Source of the DNA: DASQUK01 sp963717085
GTDB lineage: Bacteria > Actinomycetota > Acidimicrobiia > Acidimicrobiales > VFJN01
Length of the DNA: 64,000 bases
Reading direction: 5' to 3'
Assembly (NCBI GenBank): GCA_963717085.1
Contig: CAVQVM010000015.1
Coordinates: 62,001 to 126,000, forward strand
Part shown: positions 53,764-62,506 of the stretch, one piece after another
Layout: each line of letters opens with the position of its first letter
Numbering within the stretch: position 1 is the stretch's first letter
Program-made: the position numbers and the translations under genes
Notes under the pieces: generated by a model
Told to the model about the DNA's origin: nothing
Seen by the model: the letters and a program-made list of their open reading frames with translations, nothing else
Database searches by the model: none

Positions 53764-54918
53764 ATGGGTGACGCAACGCTCGACACGTCGGACGTCGACC
53801 GCTGGGTGGGCGTCCCGCTCGGCGGTGGGTACCTCAAGGATCCGGTCCACGTCAACGACATCCGGCGCTGGGCGCAGGGCATGCAGAACCCCAACCCCCT
53901 CTACTACGACGACCGCTTCGCGGCCGAGGGTCGTCTCGGGCGCATCGTGGCGCCCCAGTCGTTCGCCGTGGCCACCGACGTCGGGCACGGCGCCACGCCG
54001 GCCATCCAGGGGACGATCCCGGGCTCGCACATGATCTTCGGCGGCGACGAATGGTGGTTCTTCGGTCCCCGCATCGAGCCCGGCGACCGCCTCAAGGGCG
54101 AGCGGATGCTGTTCGACTACCGGGTCACCGAGACCAAGTTCGCCGGTCCGACCATGTTCTCCCGGGGCGACACGACCTACATCAATCAGCGCGGCGAGAT
54201 GGTCGCCAAGCAGCGGTCCACGTCGATCCGCTACCTGGCCGAGGAGGCGCGCCAGCGCGCCCAGTTCAACGAGAAGGACGACCCGGAGTGGAGTGACGAC
54301 GCCCTGGCGGACATCGAGGAGCAGAAGTTCGCCTACTACTCCACGTTCCGCGGCCACGACAAGGTCCTGTGGAAGGACGTGAACGAGGGGGATCGCCTGC
54401 CGACGCGCCCCATCGGGCCCCACACGCTGATGAGCTTCACCACCGAGTGGCGGGCCTTCAACATGAACATCTGGGGTGCCGCCGACTATTGGGGCGTGTC
54501 GACGACCGATGCGGCTGGCTGGCTGCCCGAGATGAGCCGTGACCCCCGCCAGGCTGCCATCGATCCCACGAGGGCCGACGGCCTGTACCAGGGTCCGTCC
54601 CGCGGCCACGTCCAGCCCCGCTACGCGCGGCTCATCGGCATGCCCCGCGGCTACGGCTACGGCGCCACGATGGGCGCCTGGATCCTCGACTACCTCACCA
54701 ACTGGTCGGGTGAGTGGGGTGAGATCGTCCACTCGAATGCCCAGTACCGCAACCCGGCGTTCACCGGGGACGCCACGTTCCTCAACGGCACGGTCACCGG
54801 CAAGGACATCGACCCGAGCACCGGGCACCACCTCGCCTTCGTCGAGTACACCATGACGAACCAGCGCGACGCCGTCATGGCGAAGGGCACCGCGGAGATC
54901 TCGCTGCCCAACGAGTGA
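53764..54918 (+). CDS. MaoC/FAS1-like dehydratase, double hot dog
   Basis: A 384-residue protein with two hot-dog halves. The first (residues 20-170) matches the MaoC-like N-terminal dehydratase domain (HVNDIRRWAQGMQNPNPLYY, IVAPQSFAVATDV, GGDEWWFFGPRIEPGDRL). The second (200-380) ends in RLIGMPRGYGYGATMGAWIL and GEIVHSNAQYRNPAFTGDAT. Such proteins hydrate enoyl-CoA or dehydrate 3-hydroxyacyl-CoA. It opens a four-gene operon with a reductase, an acyl-CoA ligase and an SDR. AGGAGGGGCTCTCGC precedes the ATG. Confidence 0.85.
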   Translation: MGDATLDTSDVDRWVGVPLGGGYLKDPVHVNDIRRWAQGMQNPNPLYYDDRFAAEGRLGRIVAPQSFAVATDVGHGATPAIQGTIPGSHMIFGGDEWWFFGPRIEPGDRLKGERMLFDYRVTETKFAGPTMFSRGDTTYINQRGEMVAKQRSTSIRYLAEEARQRAQFNEKDDPEWSDDALADIEEQKFAYYSTFRGHDKVLWKDVNEGDRLPTRPIGPHTLMSFTTEWRAFNMNIWGAADYWGVSTTDAAGWLPEMSRDPRQAAIDPTRADGLYQGPSRGHVQPRYARLIGMPRGYGYGATMGAWILDYLTNWSGEWGEIVHSNAQYRNPAFTGDATFLNGTVTGKDIDPSTGHHLAFVEYTMTNQRDAVMAKGTAEISLPNE

Positions 54919-54922
54919 CCCG

Positions 54923-56167
54923 ATGCCAGGGACCGAATCACCGTCGATCGGTGAGCTGCCGCCCGTCGGCAAGGTGCCGAAGCGGATGCGGGCCCAGCTG
55001 ATCCGCCAGGACCGCTTCGGCGACCCGCGGACCGCGTTCCAGGTCGAGGAGGTCGACGTCCCGCCGCTGGCCCCCGACCAGGTCCTGGTAGCGGTGATGG
55101 CCGCGGGCATCAACTTCAACAACGTGTGGGCGGCGCGCGGCCTGCCCATCGACGTCATCCGCGTCCGCCAGAAGGCGGGCGAGCCCTGGGACTTCCACAT
55201 CGGTGGCTCGGACGCATCCGGCATCGTCTACGCCGTCGGCGAGGCAGTGCGCGACGTGGCCGTCGGGGACGAGGTGGTCATCCACCACGGCTGGTGGGAC
55301 GCCGACGACCCGTGGGTCGCCGCCGGCAAGGACCCCATGCTCGCCCCGTCGGCTCGGATCTGGGGCTACGAGACCAACTTCGGCTCGTTCGGCCAGTTCA
55401 CGGTCGCCCAGGCGCACCAGTGCCTGCCGAAGGCGCCCCAGCTCTCGTGGGAGGAGGCCGCGGCTGCGACCCTCGTCGGCACCACGGCCTACCGGATGCT
55501 CCACGGCTGGCCGCCGAACACGCTCCAGGCCGGCGACCCGGTGCTGGTCTGGGGTGGATCTGGAGGCCTCGGAACGCAGGCCATCCAGCTGGCGGTGGCC
55601 GCGGGCGCCCGACCGGTGGCCGTCGTGTCCGACGAGGAGCGGGGCGAGTACTGCAAGAAGCTCGGCGCAGTCGGCTACGTCAACCGCCAGGAGTTCTCGC
55701 ACTGGGGCATGGCGCCGCACTGGGAGGACGCCGACGGCCAGAGGGAGTGGACCGGCGGTGCCCGGGCCTTCGGGGCCAAGGTCTGGGAGGTGCTGGGCGA
55801 GCGCCGCAACCCGACCATCGTCTTCGAGCATCCCGGCGAGGCGACGATCCCCACGAGCATCTTCGTCTGCGAGGCCGGCGGCATGGTCGTGGTCTGCGCC
55901 GGAACCACCGGGTACAGCGCGGTCGTCGACCTCCGCTATCACTGGGTGCGGCAGAAGCGACTGCAGGGATCGCACGGGACCAACGACGAGCAGGCCCGCG
56001 CCTACAACGACCTGGTGGTGAGGGGAGTGGTTGACCCCTGCCTCGGCAAGCTCTACCGCTTCGAGGAGATTCCCGACGCCCACGACGAGATGGAGCGGGG
56101 CGTCGACGTGTTCGGCAACCGGGTGGCGCTGGTCGGCGCCCGCGAGCCGGGCCTGGGGAGGAAGTGA
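54923..56167 (+). CDS. Crotonyl-CoA reductase-like zinc-less MDR enzyme
   Basis: A 414-residue medium-chain reductase of the crotonyl-CoA carboxylase/reductase (Ccr) group. Signs are GINFNNVWAARGLPIDVIRV, HIGGSDASGIVYAVGEAVRD, WGYETNFGSFGQFTVAQAHQ, VLVWGGSGGLGTQAIQLAVA (NADPH site) and RYHWVRQKRLQGSHGTND. Ccr uses CO2 to make ethylmalonyl-CoA; close relatives only reduce acryloyl- or crotonyl-CoA. Key carboxylation residues cannot be judged safely here. The start is 5 bp after the MaoC stop. Confidence 0.85.
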   Translation: MPGTESPSIGELPPVGKVPKRMRAQLIRQDRFGDPRTAFQVEEVDVPPLAPDQVLVAVMAAGINFNNVWAARGLPIDVIRVRQKAGEPWDFHIGGSDASGIVYAVGEAVRDVAVGDEVVIHHGWWDADDPWVAAGKDPMLAPSARIWGYETNFGSFGQFTVAQAHQCLPKAPQLSWEEAAAATLVGTTAYRMLHGWPPNTLQAGDPVLVWGGSGGLGTQAIQLAVAAGARPVAVVSDEERGEYCKKLGAVGYVNRQEFSHWGMAPHWEDADGQREWTGGARAFGAKVWEVLGERRNPTIVFEHPGEATIPTSIFVCEAGGMVVVCAGTTGYSAVVDLRYHWVRQKRLQGSHGTNDEQARAYNDLVVRGVVDPCLGKLYRFEEIPDAHDEMERGVDVFGNRVALVGAREPGLGRK

Positions 56168-57873
56168 TGGGTGGCGGGTATCTCGGCCTGCCGGTGGCCG
56201 CCGGCGACCTAACGCACGGCCGGTTCATCGCCCAGGTGGCCGAGCGTTATTCCGGGAACGAAGCCCTGGTCTTCGGCGACCGACGGCTCACGTACGAGCA
56301 GCTGCACGCCGAGGTCCGGGCGTTCGGGAAGGGGCTGCTCGCCCTGGGCGTCACGAAGGGGTCGAAGGTTGCGGTGATGCTCGGCAACCGCCCCGAGTTC
56401 GTGGTGGCCGCCTATGGGGCCACCCTCGTGGGCGCGGTCGCCGTGCCCGTCAGCACTCTCGCCGCCGCCGACGAGCGCGACTACATCCTCGGGCACTGCG
56501 ACGCCTCGGTGCTCGTCACCCAGGCGTCGCTCGCCGACCGGCGATTCGTCGACGAGCTGGTCGCCGACCATCCGGGCATCGGCGACGCCGAGCCCGGACG
56601 CATCGCGGTCGCCCGCTTCCCTCACCTGCGTCGGATCGTGTGCGTCGACTCCGCTCCCGGGCCCCGCAGCGTCGAGGGCTGGGACGCCGTGGTCGCGGCG
56701 GGCACGTCGGTGGACGACGCGGTGCTCGACGCCGCGGCCGCCAGCGTCGTGCCGAGCGACGACGCGCTGATCATCTACACGTCCGGCACCACCGCCCACC
56801 CCAAGGCGGTGCTGCACCGGCAGCGGGGCCCGGTGGTGCAGAGCTGGCGCTGGGCGGAGCAGCTCGGGCTCGATCCCTCCGATCGGGTCTGGAGCCCGTT
56901 CCCGTTCTTCTGGACCGCCGGGCTGGCGTTCGTGCTGGGCGGGACGCTGGCTTCCGGTGCGTGCTTCGTGTGCCAGGAAGCCTTCGACGCCGGCGAGGCG
57001 CTCGAGCTGCTGGAGCGGGAGCGGATCAGCACGGTCCACACCTTCCCCCACACGGCCGCCGCCCTGGTGGAGCACGAGGACGCCCACAAGCGGGACCTGT
57101 CGTCGCTGCGGCGGGTGGCGCAGGACAGCGCGCTGCGGCGCCTGGCGCGGATCGAGGGGGATCCGGGCGACCCGCGGGCCGCGTACGGCCTGACCGAGAC
57201 GTTCACCATCTGCACCTCGATCCCCTCGAACTCGCCGCTCGAGCTGCGGGAGACCACGCACGGCGTGACGTTGCCGGGCATGGCGATCCGCATCGTCGAT
57301 CCCGACAGTGGCGAGCCGCTGGGGGTAGGGGAGACGGGTGAGATCGCCGTGAAGGGCGTGACGTTGATGCGCGGCTACTACAAGGTCGCCCCCGAGGAGT
57401 GCTTCGACGACGACGGCTGGTTCCGGACCAAGGACTCCGGTCACCTCGACGAGGCGGGCTACCTCCACTGGCACGGGCGCCTCTCGGGATTGATCAAGAC
57501 CTCCGGCGCCAACGTGTCCCCGGCCGAGGTCGAGGCCGCGGTGTCGAGCTGGGGCCGGCTGAAGCTGGGGAGCGTCGTGGGAGTGCCGCATCCGCGGTTC
57601 GGGGAGGCGGTCGTGCTCTGCGCCGTCCGCAGCCTGGACCCGGTGTCGGCCGAGGACATCACCGGCCACCTGCGGGGCGTGCTGGCGTCGTACAAGGTGC
57701 CCCGGCAGGTGCTGTTCTTCGGCAACGAGGAGCTGACCTACACCGGGAGCCAGAAGGTGCGGCTCGAGGACCTTCGGTCGCTGGCGGCGCGGCGCCTGGC
57801 GGAGGCCGACGACGAGTGGGCGCAGTTCCTGCGCGAGGAGCACACGGAGCTGATCGCGGCGCCGCTCGAGTGA
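56167..57873 (+). CDS. AMP-forming acyl-CoA ligase
   Basis: A 568-residue ANL-family ligase, near the benzoate-CoA ligase branch. The P-loop is DDALIIYTSGTTAHPKAVLH. Others are RAAYGLTETFTICTSIPSN, DDDGWFRTKDSGHLDEAGYL (hinge Asp), GRLSGLIKTSGANVSPAEVE and YTGSQKVRLEDL near the end (the catalytic Lys). It activates a carboxylic acid with ATP and CoA. The ATG at 56167 overlaps the upstream stop by one base; a GTG at 56164 is possible. It feeds CoA esters to the neighbouring dehydratase and reductases. Confidence 0.92.
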   Translation: MGGGYLGLPVAAGDLTHGRFIAQVAERYSGNEALVFGDRRLTYEQLHAEVRAFGKGLLALGVTKGSKVAVMLGNRPEFVVAAYGATLVGAVAVPVSTLAAADERDYILGHCDASVLVTQASLADRRFVDELVADHPGIGDAEPGRIAVARFPHLRRIVCVDSAPGPRSVEGWDAVVAAGTSVDDAVLDAAAASVVPSDDALIIYTSGTTAHPKAVLHRQRGPVVQSWRWAEQLGLDPSDRVWSPFPFFWTAGLAFVLGGTLASGACFVCQEAFDAGEALELLERERISTVHTFPHTAAALVEHEDAHKRDLSSLRRVAQDSALRRLARIEGDPGDPRAAYGLTETFTICTSIPSNSPLELRETTHGVTLPGMAIRIVDPDSGEPLGVGETGEIAVKGVTLMRGYYKVAPEECFDDDGWFRTKDSGHLDEAGYLHWHGRLSGLIKTSGANVSPAEVEAAVSSWGRLKLGSVVGVPHPRFGEAVVLCAVRSLDPVSAEDITGHLRGVLASYKVPRQVLFFGNEELTYTGSQKVRLEDLRSLAARRLAEADDEWAQFLREEHTELIAAPLE

Positions 57874-58610
57874 CGGACGTCCCGGACGGCTCGCCGACCG
57901 CCGTCGTTACCGGCGGCGGATCGGGCATCGGGGCCGCCTGTGCAGCGCGCCTGGCCGAGGCCGGGAACATGGTCGTGCTCGTGGGCCGGCGGCCGGAGCC
58001 GCTCGCGGAGGTGGCGGGACGGATCGGCGACGCCGGCGGCGTGGCGCGCGCGTTTCCCGCCGACATCCGCGACTGGGACCGGCTCGGCGAGCTGCGCGAG
58101 GCGATCGACGGCTGGTCGGGCCGGGTCGATGCGCTGGTTAACGCGGCCGGGGGGCAGTTCCATGCGCCGGCGGAGCGGCTGACACCCAACGCCTGGCGGG
58201 CGGTCGTCGACACGAACCTCACCGGCACCTTCTTCGTGTGCCGCCAGCTGCACCCCCTCCTGGCCCGCTGCGGTGGCGCCATCGTGAACGTCGTCGCCAG
58301 CGTGTGGCAACGGCCGTTCCCCGGCATGGCGCACTCGGGGGCGGCGCGGGCGGGGGTCGTCGCCCTCACCCGGACGCTGGCCCTGGAGTGGGCGGACCAG
58401 GGCGTCCGGGTCAACGCCCTGTCGCCCGGCTTCACCGACACGCCCGCGTTCCGGTCGCAGGTGGGCGACCTGTCGGGCCCGGCCGCCCGCGTCCCCCTGG
58501 GCCGGGTGGCGAGCGCCGAGGAGGTGGCCGACGCCGTCCTGTTCCTGGCCCGGTCCACCTACACGACCGGCGAGGTCCTCACCGTCGACGGTGGGTTCCA
58601 GTTGATGTGA
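57870..58610 (+). CDS. Short-chain dehydrogenase, DECR/PECR-like
   Basis: A 246-residue SDR. The NADP(H) site is AVVTGGGSGIGAACAARLAE with VLVGRRPE. NAAGGQFHAPAERLTPNAWR follows. At the usual YxxxK site the protein reads MAHSGAARAGVVALTRTLAL, so His and Arg replace Tyr and Lys. This change is typical of 2,4-dienoyl-CoA and trans-2-enoyl-CoA reductases and of bacterial relatives. VNALSPGFTDTPAF and LTVDGGFQ close the fold. GTG overlaps the ligase stop (GTGA), so it is the fourth coupled gene. Confidence 0.9.
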   Translation: MTDVPDGSPTAVVTGGGSGIGAACAARLAEAGNMVVLVGRRPEPLAEVAGRIGDAGGVARAFPADIRDWDRLGELREAIDGWSGRVDALVNAAGGQFHAPAERLTPNAWRAVVDTNLTGTFFVCRQLHPLLARCGGAIVNVVASVWQRPFPGMAHSGAARAGVVALTRTLALEWADQGVRVNALSPGFTDTPAFRSQVGDLSGPAARVPLGRVASAEEVADAVLFLARSTYTTGEVLTVDGGFQLM

Positions 58611-58691
58611 TCGGTCCCGGTGCGGCACCGATGAGTTGTGCCGCATGGCAGCGTCCTACCGGCGGAATCCAACGAGGCAGGTGAGGTGGTC

Positions 58692-59243
58692 GTGAGCGAG
58701 ATCTCCGAGCGGTACCGGAGGGTGGCGGGTCAGTTCACCCAGCGGGTCGAGGCGGTTCCCGACGACGCCTGGGACAACCCGGCGCCCTGCGAGGGGTGGG
58801 TGGCAAGGGACGTCGTCGGGCACCTGGTGGAATGGCTGCCGGCGTTCTTCTTCGAGCGGTGGGGCATCGACGCTTCCCCGATCCCCGCGGTCGACGCCGA
58901 CCCGGTCGGGGCATGGCACGTCGTCGACGGCGCGATCCAGGCGGGCCTCGACGATCCTCAGATCGCCGGCCGCCGCCGCGACACCCCGATGGGGCCGGCG
59001 ACGTTCGAGGAGACGATCGACACCATCTGCACCGGCGACGTCCTGGTCCACACCTGGGACCTGGCGCGGGCGACCGGGCTCGACGAGACGCTCGACGCCG
59101 AGGAGGTGCACCGGTACCTCGCAGGCTCGGAGCCCTACGAGGAGCAGATGCGCCAGTCGGGCCACTACGGCCCCCGGGTCGAGATCCCCGACGGTGCCGA
59201 CGAGCAGACCAGGCTCATCGCGTTCACGGGCCGCCTCCCGTAG
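58692..59243 (+). CDS. DinB/maleylpyruvate isomerase-fold protein (TIGR03086 type)
   Basis: A 183-residue helical protein of the actinobacterial TIGR03086 group: YRRVAGQFTQRVEAVPDDAW, NPAPCEGWVARDVVGHLVEW (His ligand) and ICTGDVLVHTWDLARATG (His ligand), then DEQTRLIAFTGRLP. The two HxxxW-type sites probably bind a metal. Members may act as thiol-dependent (mycothiol) transferases, but most are untested. GTG at 58692 after GAGGTGG. Confidence 0.82.
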   Translation: MSEISERYRRVAGQFTQRVEAVPDDAWDNPAPCEGWVARDVVGHLVEWLPAFFFERWGIDASPIPAVDADPVGAWHVVDGAIQAGLDDPQIAGRRRDTPMGPATFEETIDTICTGDVLVHTWDLARATGLDETLDAEEVHRYLAGSEPYEEQMRQSGHYGPRVEIPDGADEQTRLIAFTGRLP

Positions 59244-59247
59244 GCCC

Positions 59248-60270
59248 GTGCCCACACCCTCCGGTCACGGCACGGCGGTGTGGTCGAGCCCGGAGTGGCG
59301 TGCGCATGCCGTGTCGTGGCTCGACGAGCGGCTCGCCAGCGCCGGCATCGAACGGCGCGGCGACGTGGAGCAGCCGCACCTGGCGCCGTGGGCGACCGTG
59401 CTGAAGGTGCCGACGACCGCCGGGGTCGTGTGGATGAAGGCCGCCGGGCCGGGCACGGCGTTCGAGGCGGGCCTGTACGAGCTGCTGGCCACGACGGTGC
59501 CCGAACGCGTCCTGACGCCGATCGCCACGGATCCGGCGCGTGGCTGGATGGTGCTGCCCGACGGTGGCTCGCCCCTCGGCGAGCGCCTGACCGGCGCCGA
59601 CCTGGTGGAGCCGTTGGTGGCGGCCCTGGCGGACTACGGCCGGATGCAGCTGGACCTGGTCCCGCACGTGGACGGGCTCCTGTCCGTCGGGGTGGCCGAC
59701 ATGCGGCCGGCCGTCATGGGGGAGCGATTCGAGCAGGCGCTCGCCGCCACCGGGGCGGACCTCGACGACCGGACCGCGAATCGATCGATCCACCGGCAGG
59801 TGGCGGCCATGGGCGAAACGGTCGCATCGTGGTGCGAGCGGCTCGCGACTTCCTCCCTGCCAGCGAGCCTCGACCACAACGACCTTCATCCGTGGAACAT
59901 CCTCGGCGACGGCGCCGGCAACGTCAGGTTCTACGACTGGGGCGACAGCGTCGTGGCCCACCCCTTCGCCGCCATGCTCGTTCCCCTGGGCTTCGTCCAA
60001 CGCCTCCTCGGGGTGGACATCGATGATCCCCGCTTCGCCGACGCCCGGGATGCCTACCTCGACGTGTTCGGCCCCGTCGCCCCGGGCGAGGACCTGGCGG
60101 CGACGCTCGACCTCGCCTGTCGCGTCGCCAAGATCGCGCGGGTCCTCACCTGGGACCGGGCCGTGCGGGCCGCACGGGACGAAGGCCAGGAGGTCGACGA
60201 GAACTGGACCAGCGCGCCCATGGAGACGCTGGCGTCGCTGCTCGACGACTCCTATCTCGGGGGCGCATGA
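59248..60270 (+). CDS. Aminoglycoside phosphotransferase-like kinase
   Basis: A 340-residue protein-kinase-like enzyme of the APH/choline kinase superfamily. The phosphate-transfer loop is LDHNDLHPWNILGDGAGN (Brenner motif) and the metal site is VRFYDWGDSVVAHPF. GVVWMKAAGPGTAFEAGLY holds the ATP Lys. The substrate need not be an antibiotic; many act on sugars or CoA-linked acyl metabolites. GTG at 59248, four bases after the previous stop. Confidence 0.87.
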   Translation: MPTPSGHGTAVWSSPEWRAHAVSWLDERLASAGIERRGDVEQPHLAPWATVLKVPTTAGVVWMKAAGPGTAFEAGLYELLATTVPERVLTPIATDPARGWMVLPDGGSPLGERLTGADLVEPLVAALADYGRMQLDLVPHVDGLLSVGVADMRPAVMGERFEQALAATGADLDDRTANRSIHRQVAAMGETVASWCERLATSSLPASLDHNDLHPWNILGDGAGNVRFYDWGDSVVAHPFAAMLVPLGFVQRLLGVDIDDPRFADARDAYLDVFGPVAPGEDLAATLDLACRVAKIARVLTWDRAVRAARDEGQEVDENWTSAPMETLASLLDDSYLGGA

Positions 60271-60306
60271 GCCGGCATCGGCGACACTCAGGCGGTCCTA
60301 AGGGCT

Positions 60307-60430
60307 CGAGCGGATGGGCACGTCGTCTTGGCTCACCGTGGTCAGCGCTGCCGGAGGCCGAGCTGTGTGGCCTGGGGTCACGCTGCAAATCCCGTACTGT
60401 TCTGTGCCCACGTGCGGGCCTATCCGCTCG
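60307..60430. ncRNA. Nested inverted repeats, candidate structured RNA
   Basis: Four stems lie inside one another: CGAGCGGAT/ATCCGCTCG (60307-60315, 60422-60430), GCACGT/ACGTGC (60318-60323, 60410-60415), CAGCG/CGCTG (60343-60347, 60381-60385) and AGGCC/GGCCT (60355-60359, 60369-60373). No reading frame fits. It lies between convergent genes, so a double terminator is an alternative to a small RNA. Confidence 0.45.
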
Positions 60431-60434
60431 GCCT

Positions 60435-60794
60435 CTAGGCGTCCCTGGCGGTGAGCTCCCAGACGTTGCCGTCGGCCCCCCGAAAGTGCAGCCACGCATA
60501 CCCGCCCCCGCGCTGGACCGGCCCCAGGACGTCGACGCCGGCGGCCCGCAGCTCCGCTCCGGCGGCCTCGATGTCATCGACCGCGAAGCCGACGACGGGC
60601 CCCGTGGTGAAGTGCACGTGGTCGGGCTCGTCGGTCGTGAAGACCTCGACCGTGTCGCCGTTGTCGAGCCCGAACACCGTGACGCCCGGGAGCTCGTGGC
60701 TGCGGCGCAGCCCCAGGTGCCGTTCGAACATCTCGACCGTCTCGGCCCAGCGGTCGGTGCGAGTGCCGACCCAGGCGATTCCGTGCACATGCAT
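60435..60794 (-). CDS. VOC-family (glyoxalase/dioxygenase fold) protein
   Basis: A 119-residue single-domain VOC protein: MHVHGIAWVGTRTDRWAETV, FERHLGLRRSHELPGVTVFG, VEVFTTDEPDHVHFTTGPVV, GFAVDDIEAAGAELRAAGVD and AWLHFRGADGNVWELTARDA, with the metal-type His and Glu at the start and end. AGGAGGAG precedes the ATG at 60794. Substrate unknown. Divergent from the GNAT gene. Confidence 0.88.
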   Translation of the reverse strand: MHVHGIAWVGTRTDRWAETVEMFERHLGLRRSHELPGVTVFGLDNGDTVEVFTTDEPDHVHFTTGPVVGFAVDDIEAAGAELRAAGVDVLGPVQRGGGYAWLHFRGADGNVWELTARDA

Positions 60795-60833
60795 GCCTTG
60801 CTCCTCCTGTCGCGTGGTGGCAACGCTGAGGCC

Positions 60834-61310
60834 ATGGGACAGGTAACCATTCGGGCGCTCACCGACGCGGACCTGCCGTGGGCCGAGCGCCTCCTCAGCG
60901 GCTTCGGGGGGCGGCTCCAGGTCAGGCTCGGCTCGGTCGTCGACCCGCTCGCCTGCCCGGGGCTCGTCGCCGAACGGGACGGCCAACCGGTCGGCATCGT
61001 CGCCTACGACCCCGACGGCGCCGACGTCGAGGTGGTGTACATCGAGGTCACCGCCAAGCATCAGGGGGTGGGGACCAGGCTGGTGGATGCGGTGGAGGAC
61101 CGCACCGGGGCACAACGCCTCTGGCTCGTGACGACCAACGACAACCTCGACGCCCTCCGCTTCTACCAGCGCCGAGGGTTCCGCATCAGCGAGGTTCGGC
61201 CGGGTGCTTCGGACGAAGCCCGCCGAACCCTGAAGCCCTCCATGTCCGAGGTGGGCAACTTCGGCATACCCATTCGTGACGAGATCGTGTTGGAGCGCCT
61301 GCGCGGTTGA
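60834..61310 (+). CDS. GNAT acetyltransferase
   Basis: A 158-residue GNAT protein. VTIRALTDADLPWAERLLSG opens the fold; VYIEVTAKHQGVGTRLVDAV is the acetyl-CoA loop (QGVGT); and LVTTNDNLDALRFYQRRGFR is the terminal motif. Its C-terminal MSEVGNFGIPIRDEIVLERL is conserved in a subgroup of unknown substrate. The ATG at 60834 shares a 39-bp gap with the VOC gene start, so both may use one promoter region. Confidence 0.88.
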   Translation: MGQVTIRALTDADLPWAERLLSGFGGRLQVRLGSVVDPLACPGLVAERDGQPVGIVAYDPDGADVEVVYIEVTAKHQGVGTRLVDAVEDRTGAQRLWLVTTNDNLDALRFYQRRGFRISEVRPGASDEARRTLKPSMSEVGNFGIPIRDEIVLERLRG

Positions 61311-61328
61311 CGGTCGCGGTTGACGGCG

Positions 61329-62357
61329 TCACTCCCGGCTGGACGCGGCCCAGAGGTTGATGTCGGCGTCGATGGCGTACTTGTCGATGGCGTCGAGCTC
61401 CGCGTCGGTGAAGACGAGGTTGTCCAGTGCCGCCACGTCGGCCTCCAGCTGGGCGACGCTGCTCGCGCCGATGACCAGCGAGGTCATCCGGCGGTCGCGC
61501 AACGACCACGACAGCGCCATTTGGGCGAGGCTCTGCCCCCGCTCCTCGGCCAGCTCGGCCAGCGCCCGCACCCGGGCGAGGTTGTCCTCGGAGATCATGT
61601 CGCGGCTCATCGCACCGCCGGTCGCCACCCGGGAGTCGGCGGGGATGCCGTCGAGGTAACGGTCGGTCAGCAGGCCCTGAGCGAGCGGCGAGAAGGCGAT
61701 GCATCCCGCCCCCACGGCCTCCAGCGTGTCCAGCAGGCCGTCGTCCTCGATCCAGCGGTTGAACATCGAGTACGACGGCTGGTGGATCAGCAGCGGCACG
61801 CCGCGGTCGGCGAGCAGCGCGGCCGCCTCGACTGTGCGCGCCGACGAATAGGACGAGATGCCCGCGTACAGCGCCTTGCCCTGGGTCACCGCCGTCGCCA
61901 GCGCCGACATCGTCTCCTCCAGCGGCGTGTCCGGATCGAAGCGGTGGGAGTAGAAGATGTCGACGTAGTCGAGGCCCATGCGCCGGAGCGACTGGTCGAG
62001 GGACGCGAGCAGGTACTTGCGGGACCCGCCCTCGCCGTACGGGCCGGGCCACATGTCGTAGCCCGCCTTGGTGGAGATCACGAGCTCGTCGCGGTGGGCG
62101 GCGAAGTCGGTGGCCAGCATCCGGCCGAAGTTCTCCTCGGCGGCGCCGTACGGCGGGCCGTAGTTGTTGGCCAGGTCGAAGTGGGTGACCCCCAGGTCGA
62201 AGGCCCGGCGGCAGATGGCCTGGTGGGCTGCCAACGGACGATCGTGCCCGAAGTTGTGCCACAACCCGAGCGAGATCGCGGGCAGCGTCAGCCCGCTGCG
62301 CCCGCAGCGGCGGTAGGGCGTGACCTGGTAGCGATCAGCCGAGGGGATGTACTCCAT
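61329..62357 (-). CDS. Aldo/keto reductase (YghZ-like)
   Basis: A 342-residue AKR barrel of the AKR14 (YghZ, L-glyceraldehyde 3-phosphate reductase) type. FDLGVTHFDLANNYGPPYGA contains the catalytic Asp and Tyr, DELVISTKAGYDMWPGPYGE the Lys, and DYVDIFYSHRFDPDTPLEET the His. NADPH is held by SLVIGASSVAQLEADVAALD. The start is the ATG at 62357. It detoxifies small aldehydes such as methylglyoxal in relatives. Convergent with the GNAT gene. Confidence 0.93.
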   Translation of the reverse strand: MEYIPSADRYQVTPYRRCGRSGLTLPAISLGLWHNFGHDRPLAAHQAICRRAFDLGVTHFDLANNYGPPYGAAEENFGRMLATDFAAHRDELVISTKAGYDMWPGPYGEGGSRKYLLASLDQSLRRMGLDYVDIFYSHRFDPDTPLEETMSALATAVTQGKALYAGISSYSSARTVEAAALLADRGVPLLIHQPSYSMFNRWIEDDGLLDTLEAVGAGCIAFSPLAQGLLTDRYLDGIPADSRVATGGAMSRDMISEDNLARVRALAELAEERGQSLAQMALSWSLRDRRMTSLVIGASSVAQLEADVAALDNLVFTDAELDAIDKYAIDADINLWAASSRE

Positions 62358-62506
62358 GGCCACCATCGTCGTCGTCAGACCTCCCAGCATGGATGTGGAG
62401 CTCTGGGATCGTACCCAGCGGCCCTCCCAACCGGCGTGGTCCGGTGTTGGTGCCGGCCGCGGGAGGGGCGAACCCAGAAATTCGGCCGGTGAGGCATTCT
62501 TAGCCG

